The notes: generated by a model not told the origin, from the sequence alone. Shown: positions 8,940-17,526, counted from the first letter of the stretch. The stretch is DNA of 64,000 nucleotides from Spirulina sp034932185 (GCF_034932185.1 NZ_JAYGHW010000067.1:4255-68254), one strand, 5' to 3'. A program made the numbers and translations.

Positions 8940-9943
8940 AATTATTAATTACTGGCGCATCGGGTTTTGTGGGCAAATATGTTGTTGCCGAAGGGTTACG
9001 GCGGGGCCATGAGATTAAAGCTGTTGTCCGACCCCAAACCGATGTCACCCGCATTCCCTGGCATGATCATGATTGTTTAGAATTGGTACGCATTGATCTG
9101 CGCCAACAGGCGGAACTGACCGCAGCTTTAGCGGGTGTGGATGGGGTGATTCATTTGGCGGCGGTGAAGTCGGGGGATTTTTATGATCAGTTTGCGGGGA
9201 CGGTGATGGCCACGGAAAGTTTATTAGCCGCCATGAAAACGGCGGCAGTATCCCGATTAATCGCCATTAGTACCTTTTCGGTGTATGAATATCAGCAAAA
9301 ACGCGCCCATAGTTTGTTAGATGAAGATTCGCCTTTGGTGACAGCAGAACGGGTCGTGAACCGCGATGAATATTCCCAAACGAAGCTGATTCAAGAGCAA
9401 CTGTATCGAGAGTTTGAAGAGGAGGGGGGCAAGGTGACGATTCTGCGGCCGGGGATGATCTACGGTCGGGAATACCTTTGGCACGCGCTGTTAGGGGCAG
9501 AATTTGGCTCGGTATTGTTGCAGATTGGCACGCGGGGAACGTTGCCCTTAAGTTATGTGGAAAATTGCGCTGAGGCAATGATCATCACGGCGGAATCGGA
9601 GGCGGCTATTGGTCAAACCCTGAATATTGTTGATGATCATCTTCCTACTCAGGGCAAATACACTCAGGAATTAAAGAAACGCCACCCCGCGCCCAAGTTG
9701 TACTATTGTCCTTGGGTGGTGATGAAATCCATTGCCGGTTTTGGTTGGTGGATTAATCAAACTTTCCTGAAGGGGGGGGCAAAAATGCCGGGAATTGTGG
9801 TTCCGGCTAAACTCCATGGTCGTTTTAAGCCCCTACGTTATACGAACCAACGGGCGAAAACGGTCTTAAATTGGCAACCCAAGTATAGTTTCACAGAATC
9901 CCTCGATCGCAGTTGTGGGGATGGGGAATTACTCAAGGTTTAA
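8936..9943 (+). CDS. NAD-dependent epimerase/dehydratase (extended SDR)
   Basis: 335 residues. The N-terminal GASGFVGKYV is the GxxGxxG nucleotide site; STFSVYEYQQ followed by the active-site-like YSQTK (Y-x-x-x-K) shows an extended short-chain dehydrogenase. It probably epimerises or dehydrates an NDP-sugar. The start overlaps the preceding oxidoreductase stop, so the two are likely translationally coupled. The C-terminal KYSFTESLDRS segment is typical of the family. Confidence 0.92.
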   Translation: MKLLITGASGFVGKYVVAEGLRRGHEIKAVVRPQTDVTRIPWHDHDCLELVRIDLRQQAELTAALAGVDGVIHLAAVKSGDFYDQFAGTVMATESLLAAMKTAAVSRLIAISTFSVYEYQQKRAHSLLDEDSPLVTAERVVNRDEYSQTKLIQEQLYREFEEEGGKVTILRPGMIYGREYLWHALLGAEFGSVLLQIGTRGTLPLSYVENCAEAMIITAESEAAIGQTLNIVDDHLPTQGKYTQELKKRHPAPKLYYCPWVVMKSIAGFGWWINQTFLKGGAKMPGIVVPAKLHGRFKPLRYTNQRAKTVLNWQPKYSFTESLDRSCGDGELLKV

Positions 9944-9957
9944 GCCCTCACCCCCGG

Positions 9958-9983
9958 CCCCTCTCCCACAGTTGGGAGAGGGG
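9958..9983. repeat. CCCCTCTCCC hairpin of a dispersed repeat, copy 1
   Basis: CCCCTCTCCC (9958-9967) pairs with GGGAGAGGGG (9974-9983). The following 28 bases resemble those after the related hairpin at 40494-40520 (both contain TAGT, then AATCATT, then GGATTGCT), so the repeated unit is about 60 bp. Here it forms the spacer between the SDR gene and the next oxidoreductase. Confidence 0.6.
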
Positions 9984-10011
9984 GGTAGTAGAAATCATTG
10001 AGGATTGCTCT

Positions 10012-11025
10012 ATGACTGCGCGAAAAATTGCCATCGCTGTTTTGGGGGCGGGCCGGTGGGGTCGCCATTTTGTGCGTCATTTTGCCCAGCATCCGGGGGC
10101 AAATTTGGTGGCGGTGGTGGATCCCCATGGCGATCGCCTCACCACCCTTCAATCCACCCTCAACCTACCCCCCACCGTCGTTTTAGCTGAAACTTGGGAA
10201 ACGCTACCGCGCCATCTCTCCCTCGATGCGGTGGTGATTGCTACGCCGGCCTCGACTCATTTTGAATTAATTAAGGGGGCGATCGCCCAAGGCTACCATG
10301 TCCTTGCCGAAAAACCCCTCACCCTCGATCCTGCGGAATGTGCCACCCTCACCCAAGCCGCCCAAAATCGGGGCGTACAGCTTTTTGTGGATCACACCTA
10401 CCTGTTCCATCCTGCCGTTGCTGCGGGCCATGGGGTGATTCAATCGGGGGTCTTGGGGGATTTTCACTATGGCTACGCGACCCGCAGCCATATCGGCCCC
10501 GTCCGTACCGATGTGGATGCCCTCTGGGATTTGGCGATCCACGATATCGCCATTTTTAACCATTGGTTAGGCATGACCCCCATTGCGGCCCAAGCCTTGG
10601 GCAAAACCTGGCTTCAGCCGGGATTACCGGATCTGGTTTGGGCGACGCTGACCTATCCCCAAGGGGTGATCGTGCAAATTCATCTCTGTTGGGCAAACCC
10701 CGATAAACAGCGGCGGCTGGCGTTGGTGGGCAGTGGGGGAACGCTGATTTTTGATGAGTTACAAGGGGAACGCCCTCTCACATTACAACGGGGTTATGTA
10801 GGGGATGCTGCCGTCAACTTTCCCCCCCTGGGTTTAGCGACAGAAGCAATTCCGGTTGCTACGGGGGAATCATTAGGCGTGGTGTGCGATCGCTTCCTCA
10901 CCACCATTCACACCCAAACCCCCGACCCCGCCGCCAGTGGAGCCACGGCTACAACTTTGGTGCAGATTCTCACCGCTTTGAGTGCGTCGCTGGATCGGGG
11001 GGGTATTGCAGTTCCCATCAACTAA
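10012..11025 (+). CDS. Gfo/Idh/MocA family oxidoreductase, second copy
   Basis: 337 residues from the ATG at 10012; an upstream in-frame start at 9913 would translate a dispersed hairpin repeat and is rejected. The N-terminal IAVLGAGRWGRHFVRHF binds NAD(P); AEKPLTLDP holds the EKP motif; WDLAIHDIAIFNHWLG includes the conserved HD pair. It is a different subfamily from the protein at 7887-8939 (low visible similarity), so the two probably act on different substrates of the same pathway. Confidence 0.92.
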   Translation: MTARKIAIAVLGAGRWGRHFVRHFAQHPGANLVAVVDPHGDRLTTLQSTLNLPPTVVLAETWETLPRHLSLDAVVIATPASTHFELIKGAIAQGYHVLAEKPLTLDPAECATLTQAAQNRGVQLFVDHTYLFHPAVAAGHGVIQSGVLGDFHYGYATRSHIGPVRTDVDALWDLAIHDIAIFNHWLGMTPIAAQALGKTWLQPGLPDLVWATLTYPQGVIVQIHLCWANPDKQRRLALVGSGGTLIFDELQGERPLTLQRGYVGDAAVNFPPLGLATEAIPVATGESLGVVCDRFLTTIHTQTPDPAASGATATTLVQILTALSASLDRGGIAVPIN

Positions 11026-11040
11026 CCCATTATCAACTCG

Positions 11041-11141
11041 TGCCATGGCTCTGCCATGGCATGGACTTTAGGCGGCTCTGCCGCCCGCTGAATGGAGGCA
11101 GAAGCCCTCCACCGGGGCGTTACTTGGCAGAGCCAAGTAAC
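11041..11141. repeat. Cluster of four hairpins capped GGC-TCT-GCC or GGC-AGA-GCC
   Basis: Four consecutive stems: TGCCATGGC/GCCATGGCA around TCT (11041-11061); GGCGGC/GCCGCC around TCT (11071-11085); TGGAGG/CCTCCA (11093-11111); GTTACTTGGC/GCCAAGTAAC around AGA (11119-11141). The cap is nearly constant while the stem bases differ but remain complementary. Related hairpins occur at 52684-52742. No gene overlaps. Confidence 0.8.
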
Positions 11142-11162
11142 GAGAGAGCAGCTTAATGGGCG

Positions 11163-11212
11163 TGGGGGCGAAAGATTTTTGTGCCTCCGGCAGGCTTACG
11201 CCAACGCCCATA
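11163..11212. repeat. Long-form GTAGGGGCG repeat (module B, inverted)
   Basis: Reads GTGGGGGCGAAAGATTTTTG, TGCCTCCGGCAGGC, then TTACGCCAACGCCCA; this is the reverse complement of the 1502-1550 copy with few changes. It ends just before the convergent MBL-fold gene. Confidence 0.7.
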
Positions 11213-11223
11213 CTTCCCACTTC

Positions 11224-11913
11224 CTACTCCTCACCCTTTACTGCTCTCAACCCCTCCAAATCCAACGCCTTCAACTGCGGCCAAGGGTCGGCAATCAGGC
11301 CCAATTCCCCTAGATAGCGACGGTTGGCCCCCGGACAAAGATAGGCTAGGGGTTTATGGGCGAGGCTAGAGCATAACTTCGCCACGCTCGCCAACTGTCG
11401 CCCCCAATGGAATGTTTTCTCCTGCCGTATTGGCCCGATTTGACCCGGTGCGATGGGGAGCAAATGGCGGCCTGTGAATAAAATTCCCCCCTGCTGTTCC
11501 ACATAGAGACAACTGGAGCCAGGGGAATAGCCCGGAGTCCACAGGGCGCGGATATCGGGGGTGAGGAAATATTGATCTTGAAAAGGGGTGAGTGAGCGTC
11601 CCGGAATCAGATAGGCCTCCTGCTCTTGAATGGCGATCGCACAACGGAATTGGTCTTGAATTTTGCCCAATTTTGGGCCAATGGCATCCCGATGGCTAAT
11701 CCACAACGTCCCCACACCCCCCTGTTCTTGCAGCCAAGCCTGTAACTCCTCCGTCCACAGCGGACAATCAATCAAAATATTCTGGCCACCTTTTTCTACA
11801 ATAAGGTAGGCAAGACTGCCCTCACGATGGCCCGGTAGGCTGAAAATTCCCGGTAGAATGGACTGAGGCAAATGGATGGGATGATTCGGCATTGGGTTCG
11901 ACGAGAGTTGCAT
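11224..11913 (-). CDS. MBL-fold metallo-hydrolase-like protein, degenerate active site
   Basis: 229 residues with the layout of the metallo-beta-lactamase fold: AYLIVEKGGQNILIDCP near the N-terminus, LWISHRDAIGP where the HxHxDH motif is expected, TPGYSPGSSCLYVE in place of the TPGHTPGS element, and ILFTGRHLLP for the distal Asp segment. Several metal ligands are replaced (SHRD for HxHxD, Y for H in TPGY), so zinc binding and hydrolase activity are doubtful. It is divergent from the site-2 protease, with a 23-bp gap. Confidence 0.8.
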   Translation of the reverse strand: MQLSSNPMPNHPIHLPQSILPGIFSLPGHREGSLAYLIVEKGGQNILIDCPLWTEELQAWLQEQGGVGTLWISHRDAIGPKLGKIQDQFRCAIAIQEQEAYLIPGRSLTPFQDQYFLTPDIRALWTPGYSPGSSCLYVEQQGGILFTGRHLLPIAPGQIGPIRQEKTFHWGRQLASVAKLCSSLAHKPLAYLCPGANRRYLGELGLIADPWPQLKALDLEGLRAVKGEE

Positions 11914-11936
11914 AGCAAGGGTAGAAATTAGACTGT

Positions 11937-13409
11937 ATGGAAATCGTAGAAATACTCCTGCTCATTTTCTTGGGCATTATTAGTTACCTTATCGTGAAGC
12001 GTACCGTGGCACAGTTGACGGATACGCCGATTTGGTTGCTCTGGGCGACACTGATGGCCCCTCCGGTATTTTTGTCCCTGTGGTTGGTGATTATGGGGGA
12101 TGATCAACCCCTGCCGTTGGTGGTAGCGCTGCTGCCGTTTATTGTTTGTACGATACTTTACTGGTGGTTGATCCAACGGGGGCGGAAAACTTCCGTGGAG
12201 CCGAAGGCAGCGATCGCTCTAACTGAACCCGACTCCAACCAGAAACCCACGAACCCCAACCCCCTCACCGCTGAGGAGGAAAAAAGCTTACGCAATTGCT
12301 TCCCATGGGGGATTTATTACCTCCAAGCGGTGGACTATCGCCCCCAAGCGATCCTCTGTCGGGGGCGGTTGACCACTAATCCAGAGGTGGCCTATGAGAA
12401 GGTGCGGGAAAATGTCGAATCAAAATTTGGCGATCGCTTCCTGCTCATTTTCCAAGAAGGCCAACCGAACAAGCCTTTTTTCGCCCTCGTTCCCAACCCC
12501 TGGAACAAAACCCAAACCGAACGCCATCAAGAACCCCTCCACCGTCCCCTCTGGGCCAGCGCTTTATTTCTGATTACCCTCTTCACCACAACGGTCATCG
12601 GCATTGAGTTTGCGGGCATCGCCCTAAAGCAAGTTCAAACAGAACCCATCCTCTTGCTTCAGGGGTTGAGCTATAGCTTGCCCCTCTTGCTCATTTTAGG
12701 GGTGCATGAATTTAGCCACTATGGAGCCTCCCTCTATTACCAAGTCCGGACGACGCTCCCCTATTTCATCCCGATGCCCTTCTTGCTGGGAACCTTTGGG
12801 GCCTTTATCCAAACGCGATCGCCCATGCCCCACCGTCGCGCCCTCTTTGACATTGCCTTTGCGGGGCCCATTGGCGGCTTTCTCCTCGCCCTGCCGTTGT
12901 TAATCTGGGGGCTACACCTTTCCACCCCCGTCCCCCTTGAGGAAACCTCCAGCTTATTAAACTTCAAATCCCTTGACCCCCGCTTTTCCTTCTTGATGGC
13001 GGTGCTGAGTAAAGTCACCCTAGGGTCTGAATTTGGTGCAGATATGGCGATTCAACTCCATCCCATCGCCGTTGCGGGCTATTTAGGCATCATCATCACC
13101 GCTTTAAATTTAATGCCCGTCGGCCAATTGGATGGGGGGCATATTGTCCATGCCATGTTTGGCCAACGCATGGCCATGGGCATTGGTCAGATTGCCCGGT
13201 TATTAATGTTGATTTTGGGGTTTGTGCGCTCTGAGTTTATTATTTGGGCCATTTTCCTGCTCTTTATGCCCAACATGGATGAGCCGGCCCTCAATGATGT
13301 GACGGAACTCAACCAAGGCCGAGATCTGTTAGGGTTGGCGGCCTTAACGCTGTTGGTGGTCATTTTATTGCCCCTCCCCGGTGGTGTGGCCCAATGGTTG
13401 CAGGTTTAA
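11937..13409 (+). CDS. Site-2 protease family (M50) membrane metalloprotease
   Basis: 490 residues with several membrane segments. The zinc motif HEFSH lies in LILGVHEFSHYGA (around residue 255), and the second motif NLMPVGQLDGGHI supplies the third ligand Asp. This arrangement, with a long soluble N-terminal part, matches the EGY1-like M50 peptidases of cyanobacteria and plastids. Such enzymes cut substrates within the membrane. The start ATG at 11937 lies close to the divergent MBL gene, so a shared promoter region is very short. Confidence 0.93.
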   Translation: MEIVEILLLIFLGIISYLIVKRTVAQLTDTPIWLLWATLMAPPVFLSLWLVIMGDDQPLPLVVALLPFIVCTILYWWLIQRGRKTSVEPKAAIALTEPDSNQKPTNPNPLTAEEEKSLRNCFPWGIYYLQAVDYRPQAILCRGRLTTNPEVAYEKVRENVESKFGDRFLLIFQEGQPNKPFFALVPNPWNKTQTERHQEPLHRPLWASALFLITLFTTTVIGIEFAGIALKQVQTEPILLLQGLSYSLPLLLILGVHEFSHYGASLYYQVRTTLPYFIPMPFLLGTFGAFIQTRSPMPHRRALFDIAFAGPIGGFLLALPLLIWGLHLSTPVPLEETSSLLNFKSLDPRFSFLMAVLSKVTLGSEFGADMAIQLHPIAVAGYLGIIITALNLMPVGQLDGGHIVHAMFGQRMAMGIGQIARLLMLILGFVRSEFIIWAIFLLFMPNMDEPALNDVTELNQGRDLLGLAALTLLVVILLPLPGGVAQWLQV

Positions 13410-13480
13410 ACGACCCCACCCCCTAGGGGATGGGGTATAGCAACGTTTGGGAGGGGGCAACCGTTGCGCCGTCCGTTGGC

Positions 13481-14821
13481 TTATTCCCCCGTCACCGAAA
13501 CATCATCCACCCAAACGCGGGGGCAAATCCCCCCAGGGGTGAGTTCTGGGGTGGTTTCGATATAGGCGATCGCCTTGAGCAGTTCCCGGAAATCCCCGGC
13601 AATCGTTGCTGCATCGACGCTGACCTTCTCCCCTTTATTCACCAACCAACCATCAAAGGGCAGTGAAAACGAACCCTGGAGCGCACTCACCCCCGCATGG
13701 AGGGCGCTGAGGTCATCAATGAGCAGAACATTTTCCGCCGTGGCCAGATCGTATTGGGGATCGACGGTTTTACCGGGGAGGACGTGGTAAAAGTGGGGGC
13801 TGACGCTGACTTTTGCGCCGATGTTGGCGTGGCCCGTGGGTTGGGCGTTAAGGCGTTTGGCGGTTCCGGCACTGTGGATAAAGCTGGTTAACACGCCATC
13901 GGTAATCAGGGGAACGGCGCGGGTAGGTGTGCCTTCGCCATCGAAGGTTTCTGCCCCCACATTTTCGGGGTGGAGGGCATCATCAACGAGGGAAAGGAGA
14001 GGAGAGGCGATCGCCTGGCCGATGGATTCCGGGGTAGATAAACTTTGGTTATCTAAAACACTTTGGGCATTAAAGAGGTTAGAAAAGGCCCCTAAAAGGC
14101 TCAGGAATGCTTCCCCGGAAAAAACAACGCGGTATTTCCCGGAGGGAATTTTTTGATAATTGAGATGGCTGATGGTTTTGGCGCTGGCTTCTTGGATGCA
14201 GTGGGCGATCGCCAAACTTTCCAACCCCGCACTCATGCGAAAACTCCCCGCACTGCGGGGCTTTTTCCCCTCCTGTTCCGTCTTGCTATAAAGATAAACT
14301 GAAGCATAGGTGCGTTCTTCAGACCGTACCGCCCCGCTACTATTGAGATAAAACCGCTCAATTTCCTGTTGAGACAGGCCGTTATAGGGAACACTATGGA
14401 TGGCAGGATGGGCCGCTAGCAGTTGCTTTTCCGCATCAACCAGGGCAGAGATCAGGTCAGTGACCGGGGCAGGTTGGGCCTTGGCAGTATTAACAGCAGG
14501 AAGGGGAGCGGTGGCTTCGGGGCTGAAGTCGGGGATATGGTCTTTGACACCAAATGTGCTAGCTTCCTGAGCCGTTTTGAGGGCCAATTCAATGCCAACG
14601 GGATCAACATTCGTAGTGCTGGTTACGCCCATCGTGCCTTGATCGTTCCAAACGCGAACGATGACGCTGGAGCGGTTGGAGGCTTTCACCTGTTTGGGTT
14701 CGCCTTGATCAACCTGGACGCTAATGCCATCGGTATTGGCACCATAAACATCATATTTATGAATCCCCAATTTTTGGGCAATTTCTTGGGTGTATTGGGC
14801 GAGTTTTTGTGTTTGTACCAT
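13481..14821 (-). CDS. TldD/PmbA family protein, PmbA (TldE) subunit
   Basis: 446 residues, the non-catalytic partner of the TldD/TldE heterodimeric protease that processes modified peptides. Seen: an N-terminal KYDVYGANTDGISVQVDQGEP segment and GLSQQEIERFYLNSSG, and a C-terminal domain with no HExxxH motif, as expected for PmbA/TldE. The TldD partner is at 15487-16962 on the same strand, separated only by a Uma2 gene, so the three are probably co-transcribed from upstream of tldD. Confidence 0.9.
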   Translation of the reverse strand: MVQTQKLAQYTQEIAQKLGIHKYDVYGANTDGISVQVDQGEPKQVKASNRSSVIVRVWNDQGTMGVTSTTNVDPVGIELALKTAQEASTFGVKDHIPDFSPEATAPLPAVNTAKAQPAPVTDLISALVDAEKQLLAAHPAIHSVPYNGLSQQEIERFYLNSSGAVRSEERTYASVYLYSKTEQEGKKPRSAGSFRMSAGLESLAIAHCIQEASAKTISHLNYQKIPSGKYRVVFSGEAFLSLLGAFSNLFNAQSVLDNQSLSTPESIGQAIASPLLSLVDDALHPENVGAETFDGEGTPTRAVPLITDGVLTSFIHSAGTAKRLNAQPTGHANIGAKVSVSPHFYHVLPGKTVDPQYDLATAENVLLIDDLSALHAGVSALQGSFSLPFDGWLVNKGEKVSVDAATIAGDFRELLKAIAYIETTPELTPGGICPRVWVDDVSVTGE

Positions 14822-14841
14822 GGTTTTGAAGTTAGATAAAT

Positions 14842-15438
14842 TTAGGGAGCAAACGGGTTTAAACAGGCAAAAATTTCCTCAACACTGAGGTTTTGATCTG
14901 CCATAAACAGAGTAGGCACAATGGCCGCATTACTCCAAGTTTGTGGCTGTTGGTTTGGCTGAAAACTGATCAGGATTTTCTCGCTCGGATCGAGTAACCA
15001 GCCCAGCTTTGTCCCGTAATTGAGACAAAAGAGTAGGTTATCAATCACCCGACTGGGACTTTGGGCGGGGGATAAAATTTCAATCGCCCAATCAGGGGCG
15101 ATCGCAAAATCATTGGCAATTTCTCCCGCCCCATCACGGGGCAACCGCTCCCATCCAAATACACTAATATCTGGAACAAGGGAGCGTTGGGCTTGCCCTT
15201 GCGGAGCAATATCGCCCAAAGTACAGCGCAACTCTGGAAAGGCCAAATAGGTTTGGGTGGGAATTCCCCGTTGATTGAGCCAAGCAATCAGCCACCCTTG
15301 CAAAACACTGTGTTTTCCTTTTGGCATCGGTTTGGGATAGAGATGGCCGGCAACATATTCAGTAGCAGGCTTGGTTTCCGGTTGAGCGAGGAAGTCCGAG
15401 AGGGAGAGGCTGGGGGATGCGGTGAGAGGAGTAGCCAT
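14842..15438 (-). CDS. Uma2 family (DUF820) protein between the TldD and PmbA genes
   Basis: Translated from the ATG at 15436-15438 (198 residues); the longer in-frame start at 15468 lies inside a GTAGG-TGGGCA hairpin repeat and is unlikely. Seen: LSLSDFLAQPETKPATEY, VPDISVFGWERL, FAIAPDWAIEILSPAQS with the PD-(D/E)xK-like acidic residues, and GTKLGWLLDPSEK. The gene is tightly packed between tldD and pmbA (20 and 48 bp gaps), suggesting insertion into an older operon. Function not established. Confidence 0.88.
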   Translation of the reverse strand: MATPLTASPSLSLSDFLAQPETKPATEYVAGHLYPKPMPKGKHSVLQGWLIAWLNQRGIPTQTYLAFPELRCTLGDIAPQGQAQRSLVPDISVFGWERLPRDGAGEIANDFAIAPDWAIEILSPAQSPSRVIDNLLFCLNYGTKLGWLLDPSEKILISFQPNQQPQTWSNAAIVPTLFMADQNLSVEEIFACLNPFAP

Positions 15439-15456
15439 AGTTGTTGATCCTGAGGG

Positions 15457-15480
15457 GTAGGTGGGCAATGCCCACCCTGC
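15457..15480. repeat. GTGGGCA-TGCCCAC hairpin repeat
   Basis: GGGTAGGTGGGCA and TGCCCACCCTGC form a near-perfect stem. A second, perfect copy lies at 17948-17972 after psbU. Present just upstream of the Uma2 start. Confidence 0.6.
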
Positions 15481-15486
15481 GGGGGG

Positions 15487-16962
15487 TTAGCGACCGCCGA
15501 CGGTGATGGAATCCACCTTAATATGGGGTTGACCCACGGTGACGTAGATGCTGCCACTGACTGAACCACAGAAACCGGGCGCAAGACTCAGATCCTCAGA
15601 ACACATTGAAATCTTGTGCATGATGTCCTTCGCCTCACCGATCAGGATCGCCCCCTTCAGCGGCTTCGTCACTTTCCCCTTCTCAATTAGGTAGGCCTCA
15701 TCCACACCGAAATTAAACTCACCCGTCGGCCCCACACTGCCGCCCCCCATCTTCTTGCAATAAATACCGTGATCAATGGAGGCAAAAATGGCATCCAAAC
15801 TGTAATCCCCCGGCGCAATGTAGGTATTGCGCATCCGGGAAGCGGCGGCGTAGTTGTAGCTTTGACGGCGGCCGCTGCCCGTGCGGGGGTGGCCCGTCCG
15901 CATTTGGCCGGCGCGATCGCTCAGGAAATTCTTCAAAATCCCATTCTCAATCAACAGCGTCCGCTGCGTCGGCATCCCCTCATCATCCATATCCAACGTC
16001 CCAAAGGCATCCTCCGATCGCCCCTCATCCCAAGCCGTCAGATTCTCATGGGCAATCTTTTCCCCCTTCTTGTCTAAGAACGGCGTAGTTTTGCGCTCAA
16101 TTTGCGTCGTTTCCAACAAATGGCCACAGGCCTCATGGAAAATCACACCGCCAAAATGATTCGCCATCACAATCGGGTACGTCCCCGACTCCACATAATC
16201 GGCATAGAGCATCTGCCCTGCACTTTCGGCGATTTGGGCGGCCGCCTTTTGATAATTCCAATTGCGGAGGAAATCAGGATCACTGGTGTCCCCATCCCGC
16301 AAACCGTTCGAGGTGCGGTGTTCCCCATCGGCACAAAGCACATTGCAAGAGACCGATTGGGTGAGGCGAATATCCCGCGCAAACGTGCCATCACTGGCCG
16401 CCACCAGCACTTCCTGCCAATCCCGGAAAAATGCCGCCCGCCGTGCTTGGAGATGGCTGGTTTTTTTCTCCAGGCTGTCGGTGGTGGCCAGGAGAATATC
16501 CCCCATTTCTTGAATCGAGCTACATTCCGGCAACCACAGTTCTTTATCCTTGGCCGTCGCATAGTCCCGCAACATTTCCAGATAAATTTCCGGGACGAAG
16601 GCATTGGGGCCGGGCAGATGGAGGCCGAGGATGGACAGGGCTTTTTCGAGGGCCGTTTTTAAGCCATTGAAAGATAGATCGTTAGTGCTAACGTAACAAT
16701 CCCCCTTACCTAAAAAGACGCGAATCCCCGCCCCTGTGGTGAGGCTGGGGGAAATGCTGGTGATGCGATCGTCTTCTGCCAAGCAACTGATGTAGTTGAC
16801 CCGTTCTAGGAAAAATTCGACAAAATCAGCCCCCGCTGCCCGGCCTAAACCGAGGAGTGTGGAGAGGGGAGCCTCCCAAGTACCATCAAACCGGGCAGGG
16901 GTAGCGAGGTGATAGTCAAGGCTGGGGAGTTCTTTCGTGATCAAGAGAGTGCTTGGAGACAT
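15487..16962 (-). CDS. tldD: TldD metalloprotease subunit
   Basis: 491 residues. The catalytic zinc motif HEACGH in GGVIFHEACGHLLE (about residue 275) identifies TldD, the active subunit of the TldD/TldE protease. The later RRQSYNYAAASRMRNTYI and GGGSVGPTGEFNFGV segments are also conserved. TldD/E trims leader peptides of modified peptides in some bacteria; the natural substrate here is unknown. The minus-strand start is 16962, with a spacer shared with the psbU leader on the other side. Confidence 0.95.
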   Translation of the reverse strand: MSPSTLLITKELPSLDYHLATPARFDGTWEAPLSTLLGLGRAAGADFVEFFLERVNYISCLAEDDRITSISPSLTTGAGIRVFLGKGDCYVSTNDLSFNGLKTALEKALSILGLHLPGPNAFVPEIYLEMLRDYATAKDKELWLPECSSIQEMGDILLATTDSLEKKTSHLQARRAAFFRDWQEVLVAASDGTFARDIRLTQSVSCNVLCADGEHRTSNGLRDGDTSDPDFLRNWNYQKAAAQIAESAGQMLYADYVESGTYPIVMANHFGGVIFHEACGHLLETTQIERKTTPFLDKKGEKIAHENLTAWDEGRSEDAFGTLDMDDEGMPTQRTLLIENGILKNFLSDRAGQMRTGHPRTGSGRRQSYNYAAASRMRNTYIAPGDYSLDAIFASIDHGIYCKKMGGGSVGPTGEFNFGVDEAYLIEKGKVTKPLKGAILIGEAKDIMHKISMCSEDLSLAPGFCGSVSGSIYVTVGQPHIKVDSITVGGR

Positions 16963-17120
16963 AGGAGATGAATTGACATGGGTGATCAGCAGCGTCTCGC
17001 TTAGTCTAGCAAAATCCCTGGCTTAGAACTCTGCTCAAGAAGACTGTGGAGCGACCCCTTCTAGGCTAAGATGGGTGGATATCAAATGGATATAAAGAGA
17101 ATGCCTGCGGTCATTCTTCA

Positions 17121-17146
17121 ATTTCTCCTTGCTGAGGAGATTTTTT
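17121..17146 (+). terminator. Terminator-like hairpin before the structured RNA
   Basis: TCTCC and GGAGA (17124-17128 and 17136-17140) form a short stem followed by TTTTTT at 17141-17146. The same bases read as a ribosome binding site nine nucleotides before the ATG of ATGA at 17149, so a translational role is an alternative. Confidence 0.3.
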
Positions 17147-17152
17147 CAATGA

Positions 17153-17526
17153 CCCCCACCGGGCATCTGCCGAGGTGGGGGAGTGACCGGAGATAACCCG
17201 GTCGTAGCTGCGAATAGGCCACTCAGGTTAGTACGGCAACACTTCCGGTTGCTTCTCTAAATCGGATTATTTGTAAGGCCCTGGAATCTCAGGGAGTGGG
17301 GTCAGCCCAGAAACACCGTGCTAACTGGCTTAAGAGACCTGTAGTTTTGGAATTATCTTCCATTCAACTGGAAGCGCATTGACCAGTTCAGTGCTACGAG
17401 GGTTGAGCTACTTTATCGCGCCACGGGCATTTTGGTCAGTTGTCCGTAAAGATTGTCAGTCAGTGGGGTATTGAACCCCGCTGCCTGACGATTGTTTCCT
17501 CCCCCACCTGCGGTGCGAGGTGGGGG
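17153..17526 (+). ncRNA. Large structured RNA upstream of psbU, HEARO/omega-RNA-like
   Basis: No long open frame, but many complementary segments. CCCCCACC 17153-17160 pairs with GGTGGGGG 17174-17181; GACCGG 17185-17190 with CCGGTC 17198-17203; GTTAGTACGG 17227-17236 with CCGTGCTAAC 17316-17325 (one G-U); AACTGG 17323-17328 with CCAGTT 17383-17388 (alternative to the previous pairing by 3 nt); CTTCCA 17357-17362 with TGGAAG 17369-17374; GTCAGTCAGTGGGG 17455-17468 with 17476-17489; CCCCCACCT 17501-17509 with AGGTGGGGG 17518-17526. The RNA starts directly after ATGA (17149-17152). From memory, HEARO RNAs (guide RNAs of IscB/IsrB nucleases) have this size, nested layout and ATGA/GTGA insertion preference. 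No nuclease ORF adjoins. A TATAAA at 17091-17096 could be its -10. Structure is well supported; HEARO identity is inference. Confidence 0.6.

Noticed and set aside
9913..10011. N-terminal extension of the second Gfo/Idh protein
   Set aside because: It translates a dispersed hairpin repeat (SPHPRPLSHSWERG), a common annotation artefact.
17210..17230. Cobalamin riboswitch suggested by GCCACT
   Set aside because: Only the six-base fragment matches; the rest of the B12 element (including the AGCCAGGAGACC-type box) is missing and psbU is not a B12 gene.
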